Positions 16,105 through 25,378 are shown, counted from the stretch's first letter. The stretch is DNA of 33,730 bases from Micropruina sonneratiae (GCF_025972045.1 NZ_JAPDHX010000010.1:1-33730), one strand, 5' to 3'. The notes: generated from the letters alone by a model not told the origin. Made by a program: numbers and translations.

Positions 16105-16820
16105 CCGGGCCCCTGAGCGCCACTGGAGTCACTCGGGTCTTCGCCAACGGTGCGGGTGTCTTCGACGTCAACCTCCCGCTCATCCCTGGACAGGTCGTCA
16201 CCCTCGTGGGCCTGAACGGAGCGGGCAAGTCAACACTGATGCGCCTGCTGCTGGGGATGCTCCGTCCCGATAGCGGCAGCGTTCGGCTCGCCGGGCGTCT
16301 GTTGCCCCAAGCACCCGCCGAGGCCTGGGCGAAGGTCGGGCACCTGGTGGAGTACCCGCTCGCATACCCGGAACTCTCGACCCGCCGCAACCTTCAGCTG
16401 AGTGCCCGACTGCGACAAGTCACGCACATCGACGCCGCGGTCGAGGGCATCATCACCGAGTTCGCGTTGGATCAGTATGCGGACCGTCGAGTGCGCTCGC
16501 TCTCCCTCGGCAACAAGCAGCGCGTCGGACTGGCCGCCGCACTCCAGCACGACCCGAGCGTCATCGTGCTCGACGAGCCGACCAACTCGCTGGACCCCGC
16601 TGGGGTGATCCGTCTCCGGGAGAGCCTCCTGCGGCGCGCCGACGACGGCGCTGCGGTTCTGGTGAGCAGCCACCACCTCGACGAGGTTGCCCGTATCGCC
16701 GATCGCATCGTGGTGATGAACGCCGGACGGCTCATCGGCGATCTCGATGCCGCGACCCCGGAGATCGAGCGCGCGTTCTTCGAGATGGTCAGGATCGACG
16801 ATGAACGAGTGGGGCGATGA
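16101..16820 (+). CDS. ABC transporter ATP-binding protein, 239 aa
   Basis: Walker A is GLNGAGKST (residues 37-45), the signature is LSLGNKQR (a variant of LSGGQ common in ABC-2 exporters), and Walker B with the D-loop is VIVLDEPTNSLDP, followed by the switch SSHHLDEV. The protein powers the membrane partner encoded next at 16817. Domain length is normal. Start ATG 16101 overlaps the TetR stop; the gene end overlaps the permease start in an ATGA. The arrangement TetR-ATPase-permease suggests drug or metabolite export at the plasma membrane. Confidence 0.85.
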   Translation: MTGPLSATGVTRVFANGAGVFDVNLPLIPGQVVTLVGLNGAGKSTLMRLLLGMLRPDSGSVRLAGRLLPQAPAEAWAKVGHLVEYPLAYPELSTRRNLQLSARLRQVTHIDAAVEGIITEFALDQYADRRVRSLSLGNKQRVGLAAALQHDPSVIVLDEPTNSLDPAGVIRLRESLLRRADDGAAVLVSSHHLDEVARIADRIVVMNAGRLIGDLDAATPEIERAFFEMVRIDDERVGR

Positions 16821-17569
16821 GAGCGGCGATCTGGGCCGAGGGCGTCAAGCTGGCAGGATCCACGGTCGGAAGAGTCGGATCGGTCGCGATCGTCATCGGC
16901 GTATCCGTGCTGAGCGGTTCGATGCTGCTGGCCGCCCACTCCGACGACCCGCAACTTCTTGCCAAGCTCGGGCCCGTCGCAACCGGCGACTGGACGGGAT
17001 TCCTGCTCGGCGCCGCCCAGATCACCGGGGCCGGCGGGCTGGGCGGTTTCGCCGTTGTGCTCGCCTGGATAGTCGGACGCGAGTTCGGCGACGGCACCAT
17101 CACAGGACTGTTCGCCCTCCCCGTCCGACGCTCGACGATCGCCCTCGCCAAACTTCTCGTCTACGGCGTCTGGGCGGTGGCGATGAGCGTGCTGCTCGGC
17201 ATCGCCCTATTCCTCGTCGGCACGCTCGCCGGGCTCGGCCCCCTGACCGAAGCCCACTGGGCTGCGCTCGCCAGGCAGATAGCGCTCGGCGTGATGTCGG
17301 CCGCGATCGCCACACCGATCGCCTGGGCCGCGACACTAAGCCGGTCAGTCCTCGGCGGCGTCAGCGTCGCCCTCGGGCTCGTGGTCCTCGCACAGGTCTC
17401 CGTGCTCGCGGGCCTGGGAGGATGGATGCCGCTGGCCGCGCCCGCCCTCTGGGCCGTTTCCGGTGGCACGGCGGTGACCCCGATCCAGCTGCTGTTGCTC
17501 CTGCCCTTCACAGGCATGGCGGTCGTCGCGACAGCGCTCACCTGGCGGAGGATGCAGCTCGACCGCTGA
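16817..17569 (+). CDS. ABC-2-type exporter permease, 250 aa
   Basis: Six hydrophobic segments can be seen (VGSVAIVIGVSVLSGSMLLA; GLGGFAVVLAWIVG; LLVYGVWAVAMSVLLGIALFLVG; ALGVMSAAIATPIAWAATL; VLGGVSVALGLVVLAQVSVLAG; PIQLLLLLPFTGMAVVATAL). Between the second and third is REFGDGTITGLFALPVRRSTIALAK, the block characteristic of ABC-2/NatB-type permeases. It forms the membrane channel for the ATPase encoded just upstream. It overlaps that gene by four bases and closes the operon. The substrate is unknown. Confidence 0.8.
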   Translation: MRAAIWAEGVKLAGSTVGRVGSVAIVIGVSVLSGSMLLAAHSDDPQLLAKLGPVATGDWTGFLLGAAQITGAGGLGGFAVVLAWIVGREFGDGTITGLFALPVRRSTIALAKLLVYGVWAVAMSVLLGIALFLVGTLAGLGPLTEAHWAALARQIALGVMSAAIATPIAWAATLSRSVLGGVSVALGLVVLAQVSVLAGLGGWMPLAAPALWAVSGGTAVTPIQLLLLLPFTGMAVVATALTWRRMQLDR

Positions 17570-17712
17570 CCTCTCCAGTTTCACCGCCGGGCTGGAACCG
17601 TGACCGACGCGCCGCTGCTGCCGCTTGCCGGTCCGCCGGCGACATTCGGATGCCCGGGTGCCGCACGCGTATCGCGGATTGCGATCCGGTCATGCCCGTT
17701 CCTGACTGTCTG

Positions 17713-18339
17713 TCACTGCGAGGCAGGGCCTTCCGATCCTGGTTGAGCGTCGGTGTTGACGGGAAGGGCGCAGACCATGCCGTCGCTGAATCCGGCGGCG
17801 CCGACGCCGAAGGCGTGGTTGAACCGGCTGCGGTGGTTCTCCAGCGCGATGATGTGGGTGAGCTCGACCAGCTGGGGATCGCTGAAGTAGTCCCGCAGGT
17901 GGGTGAACAACTGCTCGGGCACGTCGGCCGGCGTTCTGGTCATGGCGACCGCATACTCAAGGACAACCTTGTCCCGGTCGTCGAACAGGTCACTGCTGCG
18001 ATACTGCGGAAGGGCAAGCAGCTCGGCCTGGGTGAGTCCCCAGGTGCGGGCGACGCGGGAGCCGAGGTCGATGCAGTACTCACACTGCACCACCGTTGCG
18101 GTTTTCAGCTCGGCGAGGGCGCGGGATCGGTGATCGAGCAGCCGGAGCGCGGCGGTGGCCTGCTCCACCCGGCTGTAACCGCGCAGCAGCCGGGGCACGT
18201 GGGCGTAGATCTGCACCGGTTCCAGCATCTGTTCCGGGGTCGCCTGGGCGAGCTTTGCCATGCTGCGGCGAGTGAAGAAGTAGGCCAGCCTGACGCCCAA
18301 GCCTGCCTGCGACGTCGTGACCAGCGGTATCCGTGCCAT
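17713..18339 (-). CDS. Carboxymuconolactone decarboxylase/AhpD-like protein, 208 aa
   Basis: The AhpD-type core is present: LAELKTATVVQCEYCIDLGSRVAR carries the redox-active Cys-x-x-Cys at residues 86-89, and ENHRSRFNHAFGVGAAGFSDG lies in the C-terminal part. AhpD-like proteins act in peroxide or organic-radical defence; other members are decarboxylases, so the exact reaction is open. The ATG at 18339 has a GAGGAG site nine bases upstream. The gene is divergent from the MFS-phosphotransferase-TetR operon, and the palindrome at 18406 lies between them, so it may belong to the same response. Confidence 0.75.
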   Translation of the reverse strand: MARIPLVTTSQAGLGVRLAYFFTRRSMAKLAQATPEQMLEPVQIYAHVPRLLRGYSRVEQATAALRLLDHRSRALAELKTATVVQCEYCIDLGSRVARTWGLTQAELLALPQYRSSDLFDDRDKVVLEYAVAMTRTPADVPEQLFTHLRDYFSDPQLVELTHIIALENHRSRFNHAFGVGAAGFSDGMVCALPVNTDAQPGSEGPASQ

Positions 18340-18405
18340 GGTGGATGCTCCTCAGCGGTTCGCGTGGGTCGGTGGATAGTCGGCACCTTCTTATCGAAAC
18401 TCATC

Positions 18406-18427
18406 GTACTCTAACGTGCTAGAGTAC
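18406..18427. promoter_or_regulatory. Operator palindrome in divergent intergenic region
   Basis: GTACTCTA and TAGAGTAC form perfect 8-nt arms separated by ACGTGC. It sits 28 nt before the MFS start codon and 66 nt from the divergent AhpD-like gene. It is probably the binding site of the TetR protein encoded at the end of the MFS operon (22257-22868), and it could control both directions. Confidence 0.7.
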
Positions 18428-18454
18428 TGGCAGTTCTCCAAGGAGGTTGCCAGG

Positions 18455-19777
18455 ATGCGGGAACGGTCATCGATCCGTGCGCTGCCGGGGCTGTTGTTAC
18501 TCATGGTGCTCGTGCCGTTGGATCAGACGGCACTCACTCCGGCGCTGCCCGAGATCGCTGGTGACCTGGGCGGGCTGCAACTGATGCCGATGGTGGTGAC
18601 GGCATATGTCGTCGCGGTCACCGCGGCGCTTCCGGTCTATGGCGTGCTCGGTGATCGCTTCGGCCGAAAGCGGATGTTGTTGATTGCGCTGGCGATGTTT
18701 GTGCTCGGCGCGCTAGCGTGCGCGCTTGCCACCTCCTTCCCGCTGTTCGTCGCTGCGCGTGTCATGCAGGGCATCGGCGGGGGCGGGCTGATGGTCGGCG
18801 CTCAGGCGGCGCTGGGGGAGATCGTCAGCCCGCGGGAGCGCGGTCGGTATCTGGGCCTGTTCGGGGTCGCGTACGTCGTGCCTGCGGTGGTAGGTCCGCT
18901 GGTCGGTGGTTTGCTCGTCGATGCGGCATCGTGGCGGTGGATATTTGCCATCCATGTGCCGCTGGGCGTGATCGCATTCATTCTGCTCATCGTGACGCTT
19001 CGTCTGCCACGCTCGCCGGAACACCCGCGCGTGACTTTCGCGCGGACGGTCTCCGTGCTTCGGCGGCGGGGAGTGCTGGTTCCGATCTTGCTCAGCTTCA
19101 CGGTGGGCTTCGCGCTGCTGGGCACCATCAGTTACGTGCCGTCGTTTGCGCGCATCGGTCTGGGGATGACGGCGGTTGAAGCGGGTTTCGTGGTCACGGC
19201 CCTCATGGGCGGCGCGATTCTCACGATGACGATCAGCGGCGGGTTGATCGCGAAGACCGGTCGTTATCGGCGGTATCCGATCGCCGGTACGGCGGTGGTG
19301 GCGGCAGGTGCGCTCGTCCTCGGCCTGCTCGGTCGAGAGCTGGGTGTCGCGGGGCTGCTTGGGGTGCTCTTCGTGATCGGGCTCGGCGTCGGCATGGTCA
19401 TGCAGGTCGTGATGCTCGCCGCACAGAACGCGGCCGATCCCGCCGACATCGGGATCGTCACCTCGAGCGTGCTCTTCCTGCGACAGATCGGTGCCACGGT
19501 GGGTGTCGCATTGGTCGGTGCCCTCATCACCCGCATCTTCGTCGAACTCGCGCCGCCGCAGGTTCGCGACGTCGCATCCATCACCCCGGAGAGCATCGCC
19601 ACTCTTCCGACGGAACTTAGAGAACTCGTCGAGGCCGCATTCGCGGCCGCCGTTCCGCAGGCGATCCTCACCGTGGCACCGCTGCTTGTGGCGTCCATCG
19701 TTCTCGCCTTCCTCCTTCCCGCGTTGCCGCTACGCACGCACACCGAGTCAGTCACATCCCTCAAGGAACTCGCATGA
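18455..19777 (+). CDS. MFS drug-efflux transporter (DHA2/EmrB-QacA type), 440 aa
   Basis: The ATG at 18455 has a strong AAGGAGG site; the longer frame starting at 18416 would run through the operator. The protein has the first-helix motif LVPLDQTALTPALPEIAGDL, motif A GVLGDRFGRKR (about residues 63-73) and motif C GVAYVVPAVVGPLVGGLLV, the signature of proton-driven antiporters. About 12-14 membrane segments are visible, and GMVMQVVMLAAQNA is in the second half. The stop overlaps the next start (ATGA), coupling the pump to a phosphotransferase-like enzyme. Pump and enzyme together suggest two-layer resistance to one compound. Confidence 0.8.
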   Translation: MRERSSIRALPGLLLLMVLVPLDQTALTPALPEIAGDLGGLQLMPMVVTAYVVAVTAALPVYGVLGDRFGRKRMLLIALAMFVLGALACALATSFPLFVAARVMQGIGGGGLMVGAQAALGEIVSPRERGRYLGLFGVAYVVPAVVGPLVGGLLVDAASWRWIFAIHVPLGVIAFILLIVTLRLPRSPEHPRVTFARTVSVLRRRGVLVPILLSFTVGFALLGTISYVPSFARIGLGMTAVEAGFVVTALMGGAILTMTISGGLIAKTGRYRRYPIAGTAVVAAGALVLGLLGRELGVAGLLGVLFVIGLGVGMVMQVVMLAAQNAADPADIGIVTSSVLFLRQIGATVGVALVGALITRIFVELAPPQVRDVASITPESIATLPTELRELVEAAFAAAVPQAILTVAPLLVASIVLAFLLPALPLRTHTESVTSLKELA

Positions 19778-22260
19778 TTCATCACCCCGTCGCCCCGCTG
19801 GACGCGTTCGGCGCCGCCGACGTCCCCATCATTGGCGGCAAGGCCGCGAACCTTGGCGAGCTGCTGCGTGGGGGACTGCCGGTACCGCCGGGGTTCGTCG
19901 TCACCACCGATGCGTATGCAGCCGCAGCCGATCACGCCGGGCTGGCCAAGCTGCTCGCCGATCCCGCAACGCCACCGGCCGCGCTGCGATCTGCGATCGA
20001 GACGACGGACATGCCCACCGGAACCAGGGACGCCGTCACCGCCGCCTACCTCGCGTTGGGGCGGAGCGTCCCTGTCGCGGTGCGCTCCAGCGCGACTGCT
20101 GAGGACTTGCCGGGCGCCGCGTTCGCCGGGCAGCAGGACACCTACCTGAACGTCATTGGCCCGGATGCCGTGGTCGATGCCGTTCGCCGCTGCTGGGCGT
20201 CGTTGTGGACCGACCGTGCGGTCGCCTACCGGCGGGATCGTTCGATTGACCCGGCTGAGGTGCGGATTGCCGTAGTCGTCCAGACGATGGTCGAATCCGA
20301 TCTCGCTGGCGTGATGTTCACCGCCGACCCCGTCAGCGGCGCGCGCGACCGCATCATCATCGACGCCGGCTCCGGACTCGGCGAAGCGGTAGTTTCCGGT
20401 CTGGTCACCCCTGACCATTACGTGCTCGACCGGCGGGGGAAGCTGCTCGGCTGGACACCCGGGCGCGGCGAGGTCGTCATCCGCCAGGCAGCCGGCGGCG
20501 GCGTCCGCCAGGAGTCCAGGGGTGACGCCACGACCGGCACACCGCTGCTCAGCCACGACCAGCTGTCGATGCTCGCCGCGCTGGCGCGGACGATCGCTGA
20601 CCACTTCGGGCGTCCGCAGGACATCGAGTGGGCGATCGCGGACGGACAGGTGTTCATAGTGCAGGCCCGGCCGATGACTGCGCTGCCGCCGCCCTCGGTG
20701 CCGCTGAACCGGCGGCAGCGGTTGCAGGCATCGATCCTGACCGAGTACCTGCCCGTACGGCCATATCCGATGGACGTCACGACCACCGTGGCGCACGGCC
20801 CGGCGAAAATGATGAGCGAAATCGGCCGGTACTACGGCATCGTCGGCATGTTCGAGAACTTCCTGCGCGAAGAGGACGGGGTAGCCGTCCAGATCGTGCC
20901 ATCGTCCCCGCACCCGACCCCCCGCACGCTGGCCAGCGCCGGGAAGATCGCGCACAAGATCCGCCATTACCACCCGGAAGACTGGGTAGAGGATGCACGG
21001 CAAGAGGCATTTCTCGCCGAGGTCGCCGCCCTCGAATCCCTGGATCTCGACACGCTGTCGTGGCCGCAGCTCGTCACAGTGCCCGAGCGCGCCCTCGCCG
21101 CGCAGGACTACTGCCGCGACCTCCGCATCGACTACTTGCCCGGCGCCGCCGCCGCCCTGATCCGGGTCGTCATCCCGGTGAGCCTGCTCGGCCGCCGATC
21201 GCTGATCGCCGATCTGCTCGGCGGCGTCAGAACCCGCACCGAGGACGCAGGCGACGCCCTGGCTGCACTCGCCGACGAGGTCCGCCCGGATCCCGAGCTG
21301 CGCTCACTCCTCGCTGACCCGGACGCCGCAGGGGTGCTGACGGCGCTCACCCGCGACGGTCGCTTCGACCGCTTCCGCGCGAAGCTCAACGCCTTCCTCC
21401 GCGAGTTCGGACGCCGAGAGACCACCTCGCCGCTGCTCGTCAGCCCGCCGACCCTGGCGGAGTCGCCGGAGATCGTGCTGGGCATGGTGCTCTCCCTGGC
21501 AGCGCAGCCGCCGCGCCAGGGTGAGGCGGTCTCCCGCTCGGCGACCGCCCTCAGGCAGTTGCTCGACCATGTGTGGCTGCGCGGCAGTTCGCGCAGGCAG
21601 GACCGCATGCGCGGACGGGTTCAGGCCGCACGCGAAGCGGTCGCCTTCCGCGAAGACACCCACTTCTTCTTCACCGCCGCGCTGCCGACCTTGCGTCGCG
21701 CCCTCCTGGAGATCGGCCACCGGCTGCACAAGGTGGGTGTGCTCGACGATGCTTTGGACGTGTTCCAGCTTCGCTGGGAGGAGGTCGCCGGCCTCGCCCA
21801 ACCATCGGCAATCCCGTCCGAGCACGCCGAGGCGCTGCGGGAGAGCATCCGGAATCGGGCGAAGAAGCGTGCCGAGCTTGCCGGCGTCCCGATGATCGAC
21901 CCGCGCCGAGTGTTCCCCTCGGCGGATGCCGGCGACGCCCTCGTGACGGGCGCCCCGGCGGGCTCCGGCACCGCGACCGGGATCGCGCGCATCATCTGCG
22001 GCCCAGACGATTTCGACCGGCTCCGGGCCGGCGAGATCCTCGTCTGCCCCTACACGAACCCGGCGTGGACGCCGCTGTTCCGACGCGCCGCCGCAGTCGT
22101 CGTCGACACTGGCTCCATGGCTTCGCACGCAGCGATCGTCGCCCGTGAATACGGCATTCCCGCGATCATGGGAACCGGCACCGGTACTTCCGCGATCAAC
22201 GACGGCGAGAGCATCACGGTCGACGGAATACACGGCCGCGTCACTCGGACAGGGGAATGA
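19774..22260 (+). CDS. Rifampin phosphotransferase-like / PEP-synthase-like enzyme, 828 aa
   Basis: Three parts match the family. The N-terminal ATP-grasp domain opens with GGKAANLGEL (residues 21-30) and has VAVRSSATAEDLPGAAFAGQQDTYLN, ADPVSGARD and VFIVQARPMTALPP. The middle domain is variable. The C-terminal phosphohistidine domain has VVVDTGSMASHAAIVAREYGI, with the likely catalytic His at about residue 785. In Rph enzymes this swivelling histidine passes phosphate from ATP to the antibiotic; in PEP synthase it goes to pyruvate. The length (about 830-870 in Rph) and missing PEP-synthase C-terminal barrel favour an Rph-like enzyme; the substrate is not proven to be rifamycin. No rifamycin-associated promoter element was noticed. 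It overlaps both neighbours by ATGA. Confidence 0.8.
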   Translation: MIHHPVAPLDAFGAADVPIIGGKAANLGELLRGGLPVPPGFVVTTDAYAAAADHAGLAKLLADPATPPAALRSAIETTDMPTGTRDAVTAAYLALGRSVPVAVRSSATAEDLPGAAFAGQQDTYLNVIGPDAVVDAVRRCWASLWTDRAVAYRRDRSIDPAEVRIAVVVQTMVESDLAGVMFTADPVSGARDRIIIDAGSGLGEAVVSGLVTPDHYVLDRRGKLLGWTPGRGEVVIRQAAGGGVRQESRGDATTGTPLLSHDQLSMLAALARTIADHFGRPQDIEWAIADGQVFIVQARPMTALPPPSVPLNRRQRLQASILTEYLPVRPYPMDVTTTVAHGPAKMMSEIGRYYGIVGMFENFLREEDGVAVQIVPSSPHPTPRTLASAGKIAHKIRHYHPEDWVEDARQEAFLAEVAALESLDLDTLSWPQLVTVPERALAAQDYCRDLRIDYLPGAAAALIRVVIPVSLLGRRSLIADLLGGVRTRTEDAGDALAALADEVRPDPELRSLLADPDAAGVLTALTRDGRFDRFRAKLNAFLREFGRRETTSPLLVSPPTLAESPEIVLGMVLSLAAQPPRQGEAVSRSATALRQLLDHVWLRGSSRRQDRMRGRVQAAREAVAFREDTHFFFTAALPTLRRALLEIGHRLHKVGVLDDALDVFQLRWEEVAGLAQPSAIPSEHAEALRESIRNRAKKRAELAGVPMIDPRRVFPSADAGDALVTGAPAGSGTATGIARIICGPDDFDRLRAGEILVCPYTNPAWTPLFRRAAAVVVDTGSMASHAAIVAREYGIPAIMGTGTGTSAINDGESITVDGIHGRVTRTGE

Positions 22261-22868
22261 TGACGACCGCCGACCATCGCAAAGGACCCCGCCGGCGAGG
22301 AGACGCGCTCGTAAACGCGATCCTCGCAGCGACCATCGACGAACTGCGCGAACACGGATACGCTGCATTGACGATGGATGCCGTCGCCGAGCGCGCCGGC
22401 GCCAGCAAGGCCTCCCTCTACCGGCGCTGGGACTGCCGCGCCGCGCTGGTCATGGACGCCGTGTATCAGCTAGCGCCGCTGCCCTACGAAATCCCCGACA
22501 CCGGCGGCCTGCGCGGTGACCTCCTCGCGGCGCTCCGCCAGACGGCCGCAACGCTCCAGGGACCGGCGGGCGCCGCGCTGCGCGGAATGCTCGCCGAAGC
22601 CCTGCCCGAGCTCGACAGAGTCCGCCAGTTGCGCGCCCGCTCCCGGGGGCGAAACCGGGACATCATGGCGGAGGTGCTCCGGCGCGCCGTCGAACGCGGA
22701 GAGATCCCACCCGCGGCCGTGGTGCCCACCCGCCTTGAAGTGGGCGCCGCCCTGCTGCGCAACCACTACCTGTTCCACAATGAACCCCTCGACGACGGTC
22801 TCCTCACCGACGTGGTGGACGACATCCTGCTGCCGCTCTTCGGCACCGTGCCGCAACGGAGCGCCTGA
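22257..22868 (+). CDS. TetR-family regulator, 203 aa, last gene of MFS operon
   Basis: The helix-turn-helix domain reads LVNAILAATIDELREHGYAALTM, then DAVAERAGASKASLYRRW, at about residues 19-65. The C-terminal region includes PTRLEVGAALLRNHYLFHNEPLDDG and DDILLPLFG, as in TetR_C-type domains. ATG 22257 overlaps the phosphotransferase stop; a second ATG follows directly. As the third gene of the operon it would be a feedback repressor acting at 18406, assuming that palindrome is its site. Confidence 0.8.
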   Translation: MMTTADHRKGPRRRGDALVNAILAATIDELREHGYAALTMDAVAERAGASKASLYRRWDCRAALVMDAVYQLAPLPYEIPDTGGLRGDLLAALRQTAATLQGPAGAALRGMLAEALPELDRVRQLRARSRGRNRDIMAEVLRRAVERGEIPPAAVVPTRLEVGAALLRNHYLFHNEPLDDGLLTDVVDDILLPLFGTVPQRSA

Positions 22869-23123
22869 TTCGTCGCTCGCTGTACCAGACCCGGAATCAA
22901 GCGCGGCCGGCTCCAACAATGTCAACCGGCAACGCGCCCGCCAAGACTGTGCCGTTCAAGAGGCCAGCCAGCACGCTGAGCTGAGGGTGATGAAGGAAGC
23001 TCCTGTCCTCACCACCCCAAGATCGCCGCTGAGACGCGTGGATTCGGCCGGTCCAAGCCGAGGCCCGCTTGGCCCCCTGCACCGGGTCATCGCCGAGCCC
23101 GGTCTGGTCGGGCAACACCGCTA

Positions 23124-23237
23124 GACGAGTCGGGCTCAGAAGGCAAAGGCATGTCCGCACCCGAAGCCCTCAGATGCCTCAAACGACGCCTGCTCCGCAG
23201 CGTCGTCCACCACCTCACCGCCGATCAATACACATAA
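23124..23237 (+). mobile_element. Remnant of IS110-family transposase C-terminus
   Basis: In one frame the sequence reads GSEGKGMSAPEALRCLKRRL followed by LRSVVHHLTADQYT and a stop. A G-K-(S/T)-x-x-EA-(I/L)-R-x-LKRR pattern near the C-terminal end is characteristic of IS110-type DEDD transposases. Only about 35 codons remain and the rest of the gene is not seen, so this is a scar. The surrounding 22869-23275 (about 400 nt) holds no other gene or repeat that I can recognise. Confidence 0.5.
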
Positions 23238-23275
23238 CAGCGATCGGGCTCCCGGCTGCTTGCATAGGAGAGACC

Positions 23276-23962
23276 ATGCGTGATTCCCCAGCTTCCGCTC
23301 CTCCCGTGCCCACCCACCACGGTTCGGTGACGGACGTCGTGCTGTTGCGTTTGCATGGTTGTGGATCGCAGGGACGCTCCTCACGAGTGCGGCGCTGGCC
23401 TTGCTGGCGACACTGTCACCATTGCCGACCGTGCTGATGCTGTCGTCGAGTGGTTGACGGCGGCACATTCCAGTTCACGTGGGCAGGGGAGCTTCTGTTC
23501 TTCGCGACTATCGCGTGGGGATCCGGTGCGTCGGCGCGTTCTGCGCTCAGGGACGCGGCCCGGCGCTGCGCCGCACGATCGCCCTCGTCGCTCTCAGCGT
23601 CACACTCACCGCATGGACGATTGTTGTCCTTGCATTGGGTCGTCTCGTCTATCCCGTCGTCAACATCCCCCTCACGGCGGACACGGTCGTTCTGCTCGCG
23701 AGTGCGGTCATCGGCGCTGTTCTCTGGCGCTGCTTGCCCTCGCGATCGTGGCGGTTGCTCTGCCCGTACCGATCAGCTCAGCGGGGCCACTTCAAGAGGG
23801 CATGGTCCTCGAAATCATGATGGCCGTCTCGTTGGTCGTGGGCTCGTATCCGTGGGTGCTGCCGGGATGGCTGAGTCTCGTGGTCGCCAGCGCGGTCGGC
23901 TGCTGGGGTGTGCTCGTGACGCTGCGGTATTGGCGCAAGACCGCCGTCGCGCCAAGACCTAA
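23276..23962 (+). pseudogene. Integral membrane protein gene with about five single-base losses
   Basis: The ATG at 23276 follows AGGAGA and reads MRDSPASAPPVPTHHGSVTDVV. Membrane-protein-like sequence then continues across frames: AFAWLWIAGTLLTSAALALLATL (shift near 23346), VDGGTFQFTWAGELLFFATIAWG (near 23453), ALRRTIALVALSVTLTAW and LGRLVYPVVNIPLTADTVVLLASAVIGAVLW (near 23562), LLALAIVAVALPVPISSAGP (near 23732), MVLEIMMAVSLVVGSYPWVLP. One more shift would give a stop at 23960. Every repair needs one added base. Four to six membrane segments are visible; the function is unknown. The conserved hydrophobic content argues for recent damage or sequencing error. Confidence 0.6.
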
Positions 23963-24008
23963 GTCAAGCGTGCCTGTCATTTTTGGAGTCCGGACTGCCC
24001 TGCCCGGC

Positions 24009-24024
24009 CTATACAGGCGTATAG
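24009..24024. promoter_or_regulatory. TetR operator upstream of third exporter operon
   Basis: CTATACAGGCGTATAG is a perfect inverted repeat with 6-nt arms and a 4-nt centre, ending 8 nt before the TetR start. It contains the -10-like boxes TATACA and TATAGT, so bound repressor would cover the start region. A clear -35 box is not visible. Confidence 0.65.
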
Positions 24025-24032
24025 TGGGTGTC

Positions 24033-24662
24033 ATGAGTGGGGATTTGAGCGCGAGGGATCGGTTGCGGGATGCAGCGATCGAGTCCTTCGCGCGCCGTGG
24101 GTTCGGCGCGACGGTACGTGAGATCGCCGCCGACGCGGGGGTGACCGCCGGCCTCATCACTCACCACTTCGGTTCTCGGGCGAGGTTGCGGACCGAGTGC
24201 GACACGGAGGTGCTGCGGCGGATTCAGGCCATCAATGAGGACGGACTGCGACGCTCGCCGGAGCAGCAACTCGCGATGATCGGCGAGATTGACGCGCAGG
24301 GGTCGACGATGTCCTACGCGCTGCGGCTGGTCCGTGACGGTGGCCCGGCGTCGCGCGACTTCCTGGAGCGGATGGTTGCCGACTCGCTTGGCTACCTAGA
24401 GGCCGCAGTCGCGGCTGGGGTCGTGAAACCGAGTCGCGACGCTGCCACGCGGGCCCGCTACCTCGTCGCCACTCAGTTCGGCGGCCTGCTCCTTTACGCC
24501 GAACTGCTCGGGCTGGATCTAGCGGACGGGCCCGCGTTGGTGCGTCGGATCGCGGCGGAGACCGCCTTCACTGCCCTGGAGCTCTACACGAACGGGCTGC
24601 TCGCCAACCGGAGCTTGCTCGACCAATACCTCGCCAATCAGGAAGAAGAGACGGTCACATGA
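24033..24662 (+). CDS. TetR-family regulator, 209 aa (Rv1219c-like position)
   Basis: ATG at 24033 was chosen because the frame upstream belongs to the broken membrane gene and the operator lies just before it. The helix-turn-helix domain reads [20 protein letters not shown], then [23 protein letters not shown], at about residues 8-54. The remainder is helical, with [19 protein letters not shown]. Its stop overlaps the start of the ATP-binding gene (ATGA). The gene set and order equal the mycobacterial Rv1219c-Rv1218c-Rv1217c locus, in which the TetR protein represses its own exporter; I infer the same here. Confidence 0.85.
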   Translation: MSGDLSARDRLRDAAIESFARRGFGATVREIAADAGVTAGLITHHFGSRARLRTECDTEVLRRIQAINEDGLRRSPEQQLAMIGEIDAQGSTMSYALRLVRDGGPASRDFLERMVADSLGYLEAAVAAGVVKPSRDAATRARYLVATQFGGLLLYAELLGLDLADGPALVRRIAAETAFTALELYTNGLLANRSLLDQYLANQEEETVT

Positions 24663-25378
24663 CCCACGCGATCGAGGCGACCGGCCTCACCAAGTCCTTC
24701 GGCCGCACCAGGGCTCTCGACGGCCTCAATCTGACCGTCGAGACGGGCACTGTGCATGGCTTCCTCGGCCCGAACGGGGCTGGGAAGTCCACGACGATCC
24801 GCGCTTTGCTGGGTTTGATCCGCTTCGGTGGCAAGGCGTCCGTGCTCGACGGCGATCCCTGGATAGACGCTGTCTCTCTGCATCGTCGTCTCGCTTATGT
24901 CCCTGGTGAGGTCACCCTGTGGGCGAACCTCACTGGCGGACAGGCCATCGACATCCTCAGCTCACTCCGGGGAGAGCGGGACGCCGGGCGTATCGCGGCG
25001 TTCATTCAGCGGTTCGACCTCGACCCGTCAAAGAAGGCCCGGAGCTACTCGAAGGGGAACCGGCAAAAGGTTGCGCTCGTCGCCGCACTCGCCTCGCGCG
25101 CCGAGCTGCTGATCCTCGACGAGCCGACAAGTGGCCTCGACCCGCTGATGGAACAGGTGTTCCAGGAATGCATCGAAGAAGTCCGCAGAGAGGGACGGAC
25201 CGTGCTGCTATCGAGTCATATCCTCGCCGAAGTCGAGCGTCTCGTGGACACGGTCACGATCATCAAGAAGGGCCGCACCGTCGAGGTCGCCGAGGTGAAG
25301 GGCCAAACAGACCTGGAAGCACGCTTCCTCTCGCACTACTCGACGGCTGAACTAGCCACGACGGAGGTCGCCGAATGA
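24659..25378 (+). CDS. ABC exporter ATP-binding protein (Rv1218c-like), 239 aa
   Basis: Walker A is GPNGAGKST (residues 37-45), the signature region is [15 protein letters not shown], and Walker B is [13 protein letters not shown] followed by [11 protein letters not shown]. This is the nucleotide-binding subunit that energises the permease encoded next. The signature sequence SKGNRQ, in place of LSGGQ, is usual in ABC-2 drug exporters. It is joined by four-base ATGA overlaps on both sides. Rv1218c-type systems export several drug classes in mycobacteria; the substrate here is unknown. Confidence 0.85.
   Translation: MTHAIEATGLTKSFGRTRALDGLNLTVETGTVHGFLGPNGAGKSTTIRALLGLIRFGGKASVLDGDPWIDAVSLHRRLAYVPGEVTLWANLTGGQAIDILSSLRGERDAGRIAAFIQRFDLDPSKKARSYSKGNRQKVALVAALASRAELLILDEPTSGLDPLMEQVFQECIEEVRREGRTVLLSSHILAEVERLVDTVTIIKKGRTVEVAEVKGQTDLEARFLSHYSTAELATTEVAE

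Noticed and set aside
16747-18414. Plus-strand open frame of 555 codons
   Set aside because: It lies in another frame across the ABC permease and the AhpD-like gene, and is Arg-rich low-complexity over the permease part; it is a high-GC shadow.
19264-21003. Minus-strand open frame of 579 codons
   Set aside because: It is antisense to the MFS and phosphotransferase genes, both of which have clear family motifs; its own translation is Arg/Gly-rich without motifs.
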